A stretch of 37,880 nucleotides of DNA from Roseburia sp. (GCA_023665185.1 JAMPEL010000021.1:1-37880), one strand, 5' to 3'; numbered from the stretch's first letter, positions 15,661 through 24,049 are shown. Numbers and translations: made by a program. Notes: generated by a model from the sequence alone, not told the origin.

Positions 15661-16290
15661 TTATCTGCGCATGCCTCCGGATTGCTGTTCCGGTGCCACA
15701 GGTTGTGAGGTCTGCGGCTGCGCTATTTTTGAGTTGTTTCCGATAAGCATCATGGCAAGCAGGATGCCGCCTATCTTGCCGAGAAACCCTGTCCGGCCGA
15801 ATATCATGAGTCCGGCGGCAAGAAGCCCGGCGATACTCATGCCTGACACGTTCCCCTTGAAGATGTTCGAGAAGAAGTTGCCGAACATGTTGCCGCCCTG
15901 TCCTCCGCCCATGCCGCTCATGAAATCGGAGATGCCGCCCAACGCGCTTCCCGATTGGCGGACACCCTCGGACACGTTGCCGAGTGCCTCTCCGGTACTT
16001 CTTGCGATGTCACCGACTTTCTCCGTTACAGCGGAGGTCGTCTCCACTACGGAATCCACATTCTTCTCTCCGATGGCAATGTCCGCCACGGTGCGTGCTA
16101 TCGGCTTGTCATTGACCAGTGCCTGCCAGCCCACATAGCCGACTCCGGCTCCTATGGTGGCGGTCTTCGCGGCGGTGCCTGCCGCCTGCATGGTTTTGGC
16201 AGGACTGATGACGGAACGGCCCACGCTACGTGTGGCGGGATTGTTCACCATGTTCTTGCCTAATCTTAGGATGGTTGACCATTTGCTCAT
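15661..16290 (-). CDS. Small glycine-rich membrane protein, unknown function
   Basis: This 209-residue protein begins MSKWSTILRLGKNMVNN. It has an N-terminal weakly hydrophobic glycine/alanine part (about 38-62), a central amphipathic stretch rich in S, G and E, and a strong hydrophobic pair near the end (SIAGLLAAGLMIFG and FLGKIGGILLAMMLIG). The tail is rich in P and Q. No family is recognised. The ATG at 16290 overlaps the stop of the radical SAM gene (ATGA), so this start is preferred over an upstream in-frame ATG at 16341. The likely location is the inner membrane; the role in the element is unknown. Confidence 0.7.
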   Translation of the reverse strand: MSKWSTILRLGKNMVNNPATRSVGRSVISPAKTMQAAGTAAKTATIGAGVGYVGWQALVNDKPIARTVADIAIGEKNVDSVVETTSAVTEKVGDIARSTGEALGNVSEGVRQSGSALGGISDFMSGMGGGQGGNMFGNFFSNIFKGNVSGMSIAGLLAAGLMIFGRTGFLGKIGGILLAMMLIGNNSKIAQPQTSQPVAPEQQSGGMRR

Positions 16291-17225
16291 ATATCTGATA
16301 TAATTGTTGTTGATTGGTTGTCCTTGAAATATGCCCCGCACCTGAAGCCCTTGCGTGGGGAGAAATCCTTGAACGCACAGGATTTGAATATCATGGGCTT
16401 ATTGACATATTGGGCCAGGTCCTTCGCGTATTGTGACGGAGGGATGCGATTCTCAAAATCGCGGTACGGCATGACAAAGGGCTTGATGCCCAGCTCCCGG
16501 CACCGCTCTATACGGTACATGTCCTGCTCCATCGAGGAATTGAAGCCGACAAGGATGTAGCACATCAGCTTCCACGGTTTGATGTAACGGGTGACCTCAC
16601 GCAGTTTCTCCGTCAGGTCTATCTGCGGCAGGTCCCATGCGATATGGACGGACTTGTAGAGCGGAAGCCTATTCAGCCAGTATGCCTGCTCCTCGTCCAT
16701 TATCCGCACATCCACACCGTGCAGGTTGATTTTCTGCCTGGTTTTCAACAGGTAATCCACGGCGGATTTCCACTCCGGATTGGCAAAGAAGTTGTTGTCG
16801 AACACCTCTATATGGGTTCCTCCCGGATTCAGTTGCACAGGTTCGACCGGATGGATATCGCCTTCTTTGCCATGCACGAGACAGAACGGACAGCGTCTTA
16901 TACAGCCTCGTGAGAAGAACTGGATGGAGAAATCGTATTGGGGATAGAGACTATAGTCCATCAGCGTGGAGTTCTCTATACATGCCGGCAGACGGCTTTT
17001 AATGTCATAACCGGTTCCTCCCTTGATGACCTCGCAGTCCCACGGTGCGTTCTCGTCCGGTGTGAAGGTGAATATCTTGGATTTGTAGATGCGGTCATAT
17101 TTTCCTCCGAACAGGGCATCCGCCCATTCCACACTGTCACCTTGCGCCTTATGCCAGGCGGACAACTTCATCAATGCGAAGTTGGGGAATTTGTGGCTGT
17201 CTACGTCTATAAGTCCTATCTTCAT
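16287..17225 (-). CDS. Radical SAM protein with cobalamin-binding-like N-terminus
   Basis: This 312-residue protein has an N-terminal Rossmann-like part (KIGLIDVDSHKFPNFALMKL, YDRIYKSKIFTFT) like the one found in B12-type radical SAM proteins. The cluster motif CIRRCPFC has cysteines at 108, 112 and 115, the canonical CxxxCxxC that holds the 4Fe-4S cluster cleaving S-adenosylmethionine. The remaining TIM-barrel signature includes HIEVFDNNFFANPEW. It ends with two more cysteines (SCAFKDF, RCGAYF). The substrate is unknown. It sits inside the transfer-type operon, 11 bases after one gene and overlapping the next by 4, so it belongs to the element. It could modify a nucleic acid or a protein. 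Confidence 0.85.
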   Translation of the reverse strand: MKIGLIDVDSHKFPNFALMKLSAWHKAQGDSVEWADALFGGKYDRIYKSKIFTFTPDENAPWDCEVIKGGTGYDIKSRLPACIENSTLMDYSLYPQYDFSIQFFSRGCIRRCPFCLVHGKEGDIHPVEPVQLNPGGTHIEVFDNNFFANPEWKSAVDYLLKTRQKINLHGVDVRIMDEEQAYWLNRLPLYKSVHIAWDLPQIDLTEKLREVTRYIKPWKLMCYILVGFNSSMEQDMYRIERCRELGIKPFVMPYRDFENRIPPSQYAKDLAQYVNKPMIFKSCAFKDFSPRKGFRCGAYFKDNQSTTIISDI

Positions 17226-17236
17226 CTGTTTTCGTT

Positions 17237-17920
17237 TTAATGTCCGGGTCTTATCTTTCCATTACTCCGCCAACGCCGGAAGGCTTCGTCCGTAATCTTG
17301 TATTTGTCCACGTCATAACTCTTTGCCCTACAATCTATCTCTCTCCAGACATCGGACAGGGAGGTGTATTTCACGGCAAGGGTCAGCCTTGTTATCAGGC
17401 GGTTCATCAGTTTCAGTTTCGGACGTATGCCGAAAACAATCTCCACGCGTTCCTTTTCGGTCATCTTGATGTCGGACAGGCATACCTGACGGATGTCATT
17501 GACTATATCCACGCTACGCAAAATCAGTTCCCGGTACAGCTCGTTACGTTTCGGGGTCAGCGCGACAGCCACGGCATTGGACGGGCTGGCGGAAATCTGT
17601 CCGGAAAGTCCTTTCATGTTCTCTGTCAGACGGCTTATCTCATGATAGAACCCGTATATCTGCGCCGCATAGCAGATGACGGAGCGGAAACTGTCCAGGT
17701 AGTCGTTGAACTGCCGCTGGAAATCGGTGGTGGCTTTCACTTCCTCTTTGGTCCAGATATGTCCGGTGGTCTGGAGAAGCATCGCCCGTTCCTGTGACTT
17801 GAGCTGTTTCTCCGCCTTGTTGGTATAGGAGACAATCATTCCGGACAATACCGGGTCGCTTTGGGCACACACGGTATTGACCGAACAGGCAACCAGCAAT
17901 ATGAACAGTATTCTTTTCAT
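17237..17920 (-). CDS. Exported conjugation-type protein, paralogue of the adjacent gene
   Basis: This 227-residue protein starts with a clear signal peptide (MKRILFILLVACSVNTVCAQ) and then is mainly helical. It shares features with the 230-residue product just upstream: similar length, KYTSLSDVWREI against KYYTMTDVWNSV, and AFRRWRS against AYSRWIR near the end. This suggests an old duplication. The family resembles small periplasmic tra-region proteins of Bacteroidales conjugative elements, but I cannot name a specific one. The ATG at 17920 overlaps the previous stop by ATGA and begins the signal peptide, so upstream in-frame codons are rejected. Confidence 0.75.
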   Translation of the reverse strand: MKRILFILLVACSVNTVCAQSDPVLSGMIVSYTNKAEKQLKSQERAMLLQTTGHIWTKEEVKATTDFQRQFNDYLDSFRSVICYAAQIYGFYHEISRLTENMKGLSGQISASPSNAVAVALTPKRNELYRELILRSVDIVNDIRQVCLSDIKMTEKERVEIVFGIRPKLKLMNRLITRLTLAVKYTSLSDVWREIDCRAKSYDVDKYKITDEAFRRWRSNGKIRPGH

Positions 17921-18609
17921 TCTGTCATCCTCGCGGCTCTGATCCAACGGCTGTATGCCTGGCGGGCAATGGTTCCGGCATCGGGATCGAGCATCCCGGC
18001 TGTGACGGAGTTCCATACGTCGGTCATGGTGTAATACTTGATGCTCAGGTACAGCCTGTGCAGTTTCTTGGAGAAAGCACCGAGCTTGTCGGACAATGCC
18101 CACAAGGTCTGTGAGCGTTCCGCTCCGGTGAGCATATTCTGACTGCCGCCGGTGGCTACTGCATCCCGCAGCAGCGAATAGACGGAGATAAGTTCCGTGG
18201 CGGTCTCGATATACAGGTTGTTCATCGACATGGTGGCCACGATGCCCTGCGGGTTGGATGTGATGGCGTGCTTCAGCTTGCCGAGCGTGATGAAGATGCG
18301 CACGCCGTCCTCATACAGCGTGGCGGACGCTTTCAGTGAGGAGGCGAAACCGGAGGCGGTCTGCAGGTAGGTGGTGTATTTCTTTTCCCACTCATGTATC
18401 TTGGTGAACTCGGCGGCTATGGTATTCTGCAGGACGGCTGTCTTTGTCTGGCCGTCCACCTCGTCCTTGATCTGCGAGTTGATGGCCTCGTTGCCTTCGG
18501 CCAGAGCAAGCCATTCAAGCGGATTGGAGACAATGACCTGTGCGGTCGTTGTCTGTACGGCAAATACTGCCAGAAGCATCAGCCATATCCTAACGGTTGG
18601 TAATCTCAT
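17917..18609 (-). CDS. Exported conjugation-type protein, paralogue of the next gene
   Basis: This 230-residue protein has an N-terminal signal peptide (MRLPTVRIWLMLLAVFAVQ, cleavage likely after TTTAQ). Helical segments follow, including EFTKIHEWEKKYTTYLQ and TATELISVYSLLRDAV. It is related to the following gene by its C-terminal third. An ATG three codons earlier (18618) is also possible; 18609 gives the better signal peptide. Either start overlaps the end of the PH-domain gene by 20-29 bases, so expression is probably coupled. A periplasmic role in the transfer apparatus is inferred from position and signal only. Confidence 0.74.
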   Translation of the reverse strand: MRLPTVRIWLMLLAVFAVQTTTAQVIVSNPLEWLALAEGNEAINSQIKDEVDGQTKTAVLQNTIAAEFTKIHEWEKKYTTYLQTASGFASSLKASATLYEDGVRIFITLGKLKHAITSNPQGIVATMSMNNLYIETATELISVYSLLRDAVATGGSQNMLTGAERSQTLWALSDKLGAFSKKLHRLYLSIKYYTMTDVWNSVTAGMLDPDAGTIARQAYSRWIRAARMTE

Positions 18610-19084
18610 ATATTCCATTCTTTCTGCGGTTGGCGGTTACACGTTCCCGGATGACCGGAATCAGGTTGTCGTTCTTGTCCATTCCAATGAGGTCGAGGCG
18701 CGGTGTGGAGCGGTCTCCGGAATAAATCATCACGGTCTTCAGACCGAGCATCCGCTGTATCAGGGAACTTTCCTCCCTGAAATCAACCACACGGTACAGC
18801 TCCATATAGTCACAGGTGCGGTGGAAGACACCGTGCTCATAGACAAGCTGTTCTCCGGTAAGGGTGAACCTCATGCTTCTCAGGTAGCAGAGCCTGTAAA
18901 CCAGACACAGGAGGATGGCTGTGGAGAACAGGAACAGGAGGTCGCCGAGCATCATCCCGTCAATGCCGGCTACTGCCAATCCGGTCAGGCTGAGCAGTGT
19001 AAGCACAAGGTCATTGGCCAGGAACTGCCTTACAGATGGTCTGCGCGTCATGGTTCCGAAATGATAAGGTGCTTGTCCGTTCAT
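18590..19084 (-). CDS. PH-domain (bPH_2 type) membrane protein
   Basis: This 164-residue protein has two adjacent transmembrane helices at about 26-65 (VLTLLSLTGLAVAGI and LGDLLFLFSTAILLCLVYRL). A bacterial PH-like domain follows at about 72-145 (RFTLTGEQLVYEHGVFHRTC, MELYRVVDFREESSLIQRML). The motif FTLTxxxLxxxxGxxxR, then a short linker to the VxDFR-like strand, is typical of the bPH_2/YdbS family. It sits in the inner membrane with the PH domain in the cytoplasm. The start overlaps the toprim gene stop by ATGA. Its role in the element is unknown; a membrane anchor or scaffold for the transfer module is possible. Confidence 0.85.
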   Translation of the reverse strand: MNGQAPYHFGTMTRRPSVRQFLANDLVLTLLSLTGLAVAGIDGMMLGDLLFLFSTAILLCLVYRLCYLRSMRFTLTGEQLVYEHGVFHRTCDYMELYRVVDFREESSLIQRMLGLKTVMIYSGDRSTPRLDLIGMDKNDNLIPVIRERVTANRRKNGIYEITNR

Positions 19085-20319
19085 CGTCTGAAATGATTTG
19101 ATTGTTCCTCATTCTGTTCCATCGGCTTGTCCAACAGCTGGTCGTTCCAGTCCTTGTAGTGGGCATCGCACGGCTCATGGTGGATATGGTTTCTGTCAAT
19201 TCCCATCCGGTCACAGATGCCGTTGAAGTCAAACGGCTCAAGCGGAAGCTCATAACGTTTGAACTCCTTGGTGGTGTCGTTCACAATCAGCTTGCTCTTG
19301 TCCTGTGACAGATAGGATGTGAATATCCTTCCGGCATGGAGGAGGGCGAAATTGATGCTGAACATCTGTCCGGCGCGGTCATTGTCGAAACAAAGGTGAT
19401 GGACGGCTTCAGGGGTATTCGCTATCAGGGAGGAGAACTGGCGGTTGCTCGGACTGCCTCCGGTGGACACATAGGCGGCATTTCCGAAATCGTGGTAGCC
19501 GGCAGGTCGTGTCTCCTTGGCAATCTGGTAGAAGGCCATGGCGTCAAAGGCACTCTCAAACCAGTACACATCCTTTGTCGCGCATATCGGCCGGGTGAAG
19601 CCGCTGTCGCTCCGGTGGCTTTCCAGACGGGCTATCCATAACCCTTCTGCGGCATTGCTGCCTGCCGCCATACCTTTGTAGGCGGTCTTTCCCTCGGCAT
19701 CGGGACGGCTACGTTCTTCCAATCCGATAATCTCCTTTCCGGGAAAAGAGGCAGAGGTCAGCGGGAATGACAGGTTGGTGTACCGCTTTCCGTCTGTGCG
19801 CTGCCTGGTGGCCAGGAAGAAATGCCCGGAGAACGCACGCTGGGTATCAAGGCTGATGCCACGGTTCTTGAAATACGGGTAGAAAGGTTTCTGGGAATCG
19901 AAATTGCCGTTGATGAATCCGTGGGTGTCATAGGCATATATGTCGAAAGGGACTGTCTCCCGGCGGCTTCTCTCCGTTGTTTCCCGTCTTTCGGGAAGCG
20001 GGTTGTTGAGAAGACGGTTGCATACGAGATTGACAAGCCTGTCCTTTGACATGCCGGCACGGTACTCGGCAAACATTTCGGGATGCTCCTTGATGAAGCT
20101 GATGACATTGTAGTTCTTCCGTTCGGGAGGCTGGAAACAGCATAGTCCGTTGGCGGTGACGATGAACTTGTCATTGCGGACACGGCGGCCGTCACTGCCG
20201 ATACGGACATAGGACGGATAGCGAAGCCCGTCCCTGCGGTTAAGTTGGTATCCGGCATCCACAAGCAGGTCCTGGATGCTTACGCGGTTCTTGAAATCAT
20301 CGTATGTCAGTTCTGCCAT
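19081..20319 (-). CDS. Toprim-domain primase-like mobilome protein
   Basis: This 412-residue protein starts MAELTYDDFKNRVSIQDLL. About residues 1-80 look like the primase-type DNA-binding lead (VSIQDLLVDAGY, NGLCCFQPP) seen before toprim domains, with no full zinc ribbon. The toprim domain, about 245-340, has acidic residues E255 in YWFESAFDAMAFY and D312/D314 in FDNDRAG. The family synthesises or helps synthesise primers, or acts on transferred DNA. It probably supports replication of the incoming strand. It overlaps the next gene by 4 bases and follows the 550-aa gene by 10. Confidence 0.85.
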   Translation of the reverse strand: MAELTYDDFKNRVSIQDLLVDAGYQLNRRDGLRYPSYVRIGSDGRRVRNDKFIVTANGLCCFQPPERKNYNVISFIKEHPEMFAEYRAGMSKDRLVNLVCNRLLNNPLPERRETTERSRRETVPFDIYAYDTHGFINGNFDSQKPFYPYFKNRGISLDTQRAFSGHFFLATRQRTDGKRYTNLSFPLTSASFPGKEIIGLEERSRPDAEGKTAYKGMAAGSNAAEGLWIARLESHRSDSGFTRPICATKDVYWFESAFDAMAFYQIAKETRPAGYHDFGNAAYVSTGGSPSNRQFSSLIANTPEAVHHLCFDNDRAGQMFSINFALLHAGRIFTSYLSQDKSKLIVNDTTKEFKRYELPLEPFDFNGICDRMGIDRNHIHHEPCDAHYKDWNDQLLDKPMEQNEEQSNHFRR

Positions 20320-20329
20320 AATTGTCTTT

Positions 20330-21982
20330 TTACATTCCCATGCCCGGACCGTGCGGACGGTTCGGGTCGTTGATCATCGCGTCGAATTGTCGGGCGGCGA
20401 CATCGGCCGGAGTATCCACACCCGGCTTGAAATAGACTTTCGGTCCCGGACCGGGATGGCCTTCCACAAAGACTGCCGGAGCATGGTGCGGTCCGTGCAT
20501 GATGTCATGGGTGACGACAAGTCCGGCGGTGAGGGCGGCCGCTATCTTGGTGCCGAGACCGACTGGATAGCGGTCTTTCATGTCCACCTCGCTGAATATT
20601 TTGGAGAACAGCTTCATGCGGTGCAGGTCGTCTATCGCCATGAACTTGTCGTACTGTTTCCTGGAGATCTCATGGCTGACGGTCTCTCCGTCAATGACGG
20701 CTGTCATGCGGTATTTCATGTTCCCCTCCTTTTCCGTGTCGGGAACGGGTTCCACCCGTATGTCGTCCACTGTCACCTCCCTGCCGTGTTTTCCCTCACG
20801 GAACCATCCTTTGTTCCGGTCGATGTAGGCAAGGTCGTTGCCGTCCATCACGACACCGCCCTTGGGGAGATTGTCACGCAAGCCGATCTCTTGATGTACC
20901 TGCAAATCCGGATTGTCGGAAAACTGCCGGATGTACTGTTCCTGTGTGCCGAGCTGACGGTTAAGGTCTTCATTGACCTCCGGATGGAGCTTTATGTCAA
21001 TGAGTTTGTCTGAGTTGAGCTGTTCCATCGTGATTTTATCGGCAAAATCGTCAGACAGCACGGCATTTAGCGTATCAAGACGCCCGGCTATGGGGCTTTC
21101 CTTGAGTGAATTGGAGGTGAGGACGGCCACTTCATTGTCTGAAAGGTTATATTGCAGGTCGGCAGGAACTGCGGAGGACTGCACCGTGAGGGTCTTTTTG
21201 TCCGCATCGACTATCAGACCGTGTGAGGCAAGCACCTCCTGCCATTTCTCGTTGGAGAAGTAGACATCGGAAGTGATGACCTGATGATAAGTGATGGCCG
21301 GTGCCTCCGGACGCTCACGCTGGGCCGTAGGTTGCAGAACGGTCTGCAGGTCGGCAAGGACATCCGTGCCTTGCGCCACTGGAGCGGTGGTATGCCCCTT
21401 GTAATAAAATCCGTAGGCTCCGCTCTGCAGTTCTCCGGGTTTCATACGTCCGTCAGGACGGTCTGCTACCATCGGTGCACCGGGATAATAGAGCTGTCCG
21501 CCGATTCTGCGCAGATGGAAGCCTGCCTGCTGGCGGGGTGTCCAGCCTAAGAAACTGCAGCCCATCATGTGGGGAATGGGCATATAGGGCAGCCCTCCGT
21601 GACGGTGGGGCGGAAGATGTGGGGCGACTCTTCCGTATTCTCCGACACCGATGCGGTAGCCGTGGAGTCCCATAGCCACACGACCGTTGGCATTACGGGC
21701 ATGGACAAAATCCTTGGGCATATCGAAATCAGCGGCCACGATGCTGGCAAAGGTGTTGTATGCCTTGCGGTTGGCACTGTTGGTTCCCCAATCGGTAAGT
21801 GCCTTCAACTGCTTCTCGGTAATGCTGTATTGAAGCAACGGGGAATCGTGTCCCTGTACCATCAGTCCGAAGCCGTTGCTGCTTGCCACGACATGTGCCT
21901 GTATGCCGTTGCGCCTCAGTATGTCCTGAAGCTCCGGAGTGAGTTCAAGAGGACGGGGATTGGTGTCGGTTCGTATCGGCAT
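20330..21982 (-). CDS. 550-residue mobilome protein, related to DUF3945-type proteins in part
   Basis: This product begins MPIRTDTNPRPLELTPELQD. No enzyme motif is visible. A region at about 210-345 (VYFSNEKWQEVLASHGLIVD, LSDNEVAVLTSNSLKES) and the part at about 370-450 (DLAYIDRNKGWFREGK, MTAVIDGETVSHEIS) look like the repeated DUF3945/polyvalent modules of Bacteroidales conjugative elements. The section RYPVGLGTKIAAALTAGLV may be membrane-associated. The tail is rich in H, P and G. The N-terminal part has several proline-, histidine- and glycine-rich stretches. Function is unknown; a role in protecting or processing transferred DNA would fit the context. It is 3 bases after the 72-aa gene. 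Confidence 0.72.
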   Translation of the reverse strand: MPIRTDTNPRPLELTPELQDILRRNGIQAHVVASSNGFGLMVQGHDSPLLQYSITEKQLKALTDWGTNSANRKAYNTFASIVAADFDMPKDFVHARNANGRVAMGLHGYRIGVGEYGRVAPHLPPHRHGGLPYMPIPHMMGCSFLGWTPRQQAGFHLRRIGGQLYYPGAPMVADRPDGRMKPGELQSGAYGFYYKGHTTAPVAQGTDVLADLQTVLQPTAQRERPEAPAITYHQVITSDVYFSNEKWQEVLASHGLIVDADKKTLTVQSSAVPADLQYNLSDNEVAVLTSNSLKESPIAGRLDTLNAVLSDDFADKITMEQLNSDKLIDIKLHPEVNEDLNRQLGTQEQYIRQFSDNPDLQVHQEIGLRDNLPKGGVVMDGNDLAYIDRNKGWFREGKHGREVTVDDIRVEPVPDTEKEGNMKYRMTAVIDGETVSHEISRKQYDKFMAIDDLHRMKLFSKIFSEVDMKDRYPVGLGTKIAAALTAGLVVTHDIMHGPHHAPAVFVEGHPGPGPKVYFKPGVDTPADVAARQFDAMINDPNRPHGPGMGM

Positions 21983-21985
21983 AGG

Positions 21986-22204
21986 CTATGCGTCTCCATG
22001 TTTTACGGCTTCCTCGAACTGCTGCTCGCGCATGTCCATGAAGCGGACAGCGGATGCCTCCTCGTCAGGATGGATGCCGTGGAGGTGGCAATAGCGTTCG
22101 TATTCATCGGTAAGTTTTCTTGAATGATGGCGGATGTATTCTTTCCACCGGTATGCTCCCGTCTGCATTTTCTGCACGAGTATGTCTTCCGGTTCGTATC
22201 TCAT
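21986..22204 (-). CDS. 72-residue hypothetical protein
   Basis: This small charged protein begins MRYEPEDILVQKMQTGAYRW and has helical character. The spacing of 6 bases from the preceding stop and 3 bases to the next gene, and codon usage like its neighbours, support a real gene. No domain is recognised. Confidence 0.68.
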   Translation of the reverse strand: MRYEPEDILVQKMQTGAYRWKEYIRHHSRKLTDEYERYCHLHGIHPDEEASAVRFMDMREQQFEEAVKHGDA

Positions 22205-22210
22205 ATCTTC

Positions 22211-22957
22211 TTATTTGATTGTACGCTGATTGTTCTTTTTACGCAGCTCCTCCCAGATTTCCTCGGTATAGGATTCTTCGGGAACATAGTCGAGGTTGCC
22301 TTCGTCATCGGTGGTCCAGCAGCCGTTGAGACCGAAGTTGAATCTGGCGATGCCGTCACGCTGTGCCTCGCGCCACTGCTTCATATCACCACGGACAATG
22401 CCGATACCATTGTTCTCATTCAGATTGATACCCACCGTGTGCATGTCGTCTCCGTCAATGGTGGAGACAGGCATCCCTTTTTGCAGGCATATCATCTCGG
22501 CATTGGTGAGCTTCATGGTCTTTGCCACAATCTCAAGGTTGCGCCCGATAACGGGTGTCGGGACATAGAGTATCTGGTTGGTTCCCGGATCTATCTGATG
22601 AAAGGCGGGTACTTTCTTGCCGTCAGGCATGGTGGCGAGTGCGATGATGGCTTGGTTGGACAGCAGGGCTTTCTGCTCCTCCGGTGTGAATCGGTCTATC
22701 TCGCATTTCTTAAGCTGTGGATAAAACATCACGTCCACATCGTTGTCCTCAGTCACAATAAGGGCGAAGCGTGTGCGGGCTTTGATGGTTGTTCCGTCCT
22801 CATCGGTGATGTGGATGGGGAGTACCGGAGAACGGCGGCCTTCAAGCATGGCTTCCTGAACGGTCTGAGGAAGGTCTTCTATCATTTCCTGTGTGAGACC
22901 GAACTTGGCTAACGTTCCGTAGGGAATTTGGTGGGGCTGAAACTGTTGTGATTTCAT
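22211..22957 (-). CDS. DUF4099/DUF3945-type protein, first gene of the operon
   Basis: This 248-residue protein has a DUF4099-like start (GTLAKFGLTQEMIEDLPQTV, EGRRSPVLPI) and two DUF3945-like segments: FALIVTEDNDVDVMFYPQLK with FTPEEQKALLSNQ, then PAFHQIDPGTNQILYVPTP with LTNAEMICLQKGMPV. These domains are hallmarks of Bacteroidales conjugative elements; no biochemical role is established to my knowledge. The gene heads a packed minus-strand operon of about 13 genes. A TACATTTG element lies 33 bases upstream of its ATG. The start at 22957 follows directly from the family N-terminus. Confidence 0.86.
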   Translation of the reverse strand: MKSQQFQPHQIPYGTLAKFGLTQEMIEDLPQTVQEAMLEGRRSPVLPIHITDEDGTTIKARTRFALIVTEDNDVDVMFYPQLKKCEIDRFTPEEQKALLSNQAIIALATMPDGKKVPAFHQIDPGTNQILYVPTPVIGRNLEIVAKTMKLTNAEMICLQKGMPVSTIDGDDMHTVGINLNENNGIGIVRGDMKQWREAQRDGIARFNFGLNGCWTTDDEGNLDYVPEESYTEEIWEELRKKNNQRTIK

Positions 22958-22989
22958 TTGTCGTTGTTTTTGTTGAGCATATTTTTTCG

Positions 22990-22997
22990 CAAATGTA
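22990..22997 (-). promoter_or_regulatory. Putative -7 element of the transfer operon
   Basis: Read on the minus strand this is TACATTTG, matching TAnnTTTG, with the ATG of the first operon gene at 22957. No clear -33 TTTG at 19-21 bases was found. Confidence 0.5.
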
Positions 22998-23191
22998 TCT
23001 GATACAATTTGATTTCTGTATAGATTAGAGTTTGAAATGTCTTTTATTTATGTATGTTTAATATTGGAGAGTTTAATCATACTTAAAATCATATTAAAGA
23101 AGTCCTAAGTAATATGTATTTTGTACAAATATGATTTTGAATATGATAGGTTAAAGAGAATTGATTTGGATGAAATGGAGTATGATTTTAT
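22998..23191. promoter_or_regulatory. Divergent intergenic region with repeated motif and palindrome
   Basis: There is no gene here. The 9-base motif TATGATTTT occurs at 23130-23138 and 23181-23189, and as its reverse complement at 23085-23093. A perfect 10-base palindrome TTTGTACAAA is at 23120-23129. They lie between the two divergent transcription starts and could bind a regulator of both units. Confidence 0.35.
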
Positions 23192-23199
23192 TAACTTTG
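23192..23199 (+). promoter_or_regulatory. Putative -7 element of the M23 peptidase gene
   Basis: TAACTTTG matches TAnnTTTG. It ends only 4 bases before the ATG at 23204. If the element is used, the transcript would start at or next to the ATG, giving a leaderless mRNA. Confidence 0.4.
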
Positions 23200-23203
23200 C
23201 AAT

Positions 23204-23848
23204 ATGATAGTTAGAAATATATTTATACTCTTGTGCTGTTGTTCTACTCTGAGTGCGTATGCTCAGTTCAACACAATCTCGATGCAAAAAGGACGGTATG
23301 CCGTTGAGGTTGCCAGCAGGAATACAAAAGCAGGGGAAAATGTACCTAAAAAAGAAATGGTGCCTGTCTCAAACGAGAAAGACACCATAGATAAAAGAAA
23401 GGAGTGGCTGGAACGCTATATGAGCGTATCATATCCACTCCGGAGAATTGTTGTCACATCAGATTATGGAGAACGTATTGACCCTATTACCCGAAAGAAG
23501 TCATTTCATAATGGGATTGATTTGAGAGCTGCAGAAGGTGAAGAAGTATTTGCCATGATGTTTGGAAAAGTGGTCAAAGTTGGCTCGGATAAACGCTCCG
23601 GCAACTATGTGATTTTACGTCATGGGGATTTTACCGTTAGTTATTGCCATTTGTCCAAATGTTGCGTGAAGAGAGGCGATTGTGTGAGACCGGGGAATGT
23701 AGTGGGGATAAGCGGCAGTACAGGACGGGCTACAGGGGCGCATCTGCATCTGACGGTCAGAATGGGACGGAGACATATCAATCCGGGAACATTACTACAG
23801 TTCGTAGACGAGACCCGGAAGTTGCCATTGTATAAACTAACAGAATGA
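23204..23848 (+). CDS. Secreted M23 metallopeptidase
   Basis: This 214-residue protein has an N-terminal signal peptide (RNIFILLCCCSTLSAYA, cleavage near residue 20, Q21) and an M23 LytM-type domain at about 78-200. Zinc ligands H102, D106, H180 and H182 and the YCHLS histidine H149 are all present (FHNGIDL and GAHLHL). The domain is typical of cell-wall endopeptidases that cut peptide cross-links. It reads away from the transfer operon and has its own putative promoter. It may help open the wall for DNA transfer, or serve the host. The in-frame Met at residue 27 is rejected because it would remove the signal peptide. Confidence 0.9.
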   Translation: MIVRNIFILLCCCSTLSAYAQFNTISMQKGRYAVEVASRNTKAGENVPKKEMVPVSNEKDTIDKRKEWLERYMSVSYPLRRIVVTSDYGERIDPITRKKSFHNGIDLRAAEGEEVFAMMFGKVVKVGSDKRSGNYVILRHGDFTVSYCHLSKCCVKRGDCVRPGNVVGISGSTGRATGAHLHLTVRMGRRHINPGTLLQFVDETRKLPLYKLTE

Positions 23849-23950
23849 AATCCTTAATGTTTATTTATGACCTTCAGATTCCTTTCTATCCCCCTTTTAT
23901 ACCTCAAAATGCCATTTTTGTTCGTTTCCCTTGAATTTCTCTTGAAAATT

Positions 23951-23982
23951 TTTGCAGGACTAAAATAAAAGCATTACCTTTA
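23951..23982 (+). promoter_or_regulatory. Promoter of the abortive-infection gene
   Basis: TTTG at 23951-23954 and TACCTTTA at 23975-23982 (one base from TAnnTTTG) are separated by exactly 20 bases, the standard Bacteroidetes -33/-7 arrangement. The start of transcription is expected near 23989, about 60 bases before the ATG at 24050. Confidence 0.7.
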
Positions 23983-23989
23983 CACCGAC

Positions 23990-24045
23990 AATTTCCGCCA
24001 CGCCTCTTTCTAATGCGTACCAGGGCGGAACTTTTGCTTTTTACA
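23990..24045 (+). ncRNA. Structured leader RNA upstream of the Abi_2 gene (abiF-motif candidate)
   Basis: A 7-bp stem (TTCCGCC 23993-23999 with GGCGGAA 24024-24030) continues into a second 4-bp stem (ACGC 24000-24003 with GCGT 24015-24018), with a 5-base bulge on the 3' side. It is followed by CTTTTGCTTTTT, as in an intrinsic terminator. Abi_2 genes are known to be preceded by a structured RNA (the Rfam abiF motif) that can act as the RNA antitoxin of a type III-like pair. The match here is inferred from position and fold alone. Confidence 0.5.
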
Positions 24046-24049
24046 CACT

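Noticed and set aside
17921-18103. 61-codon extension of the exported protein gene
   Set aside because: It lies within the preceding gene in another frame and would hide a clear signal peptide starting at 17920.
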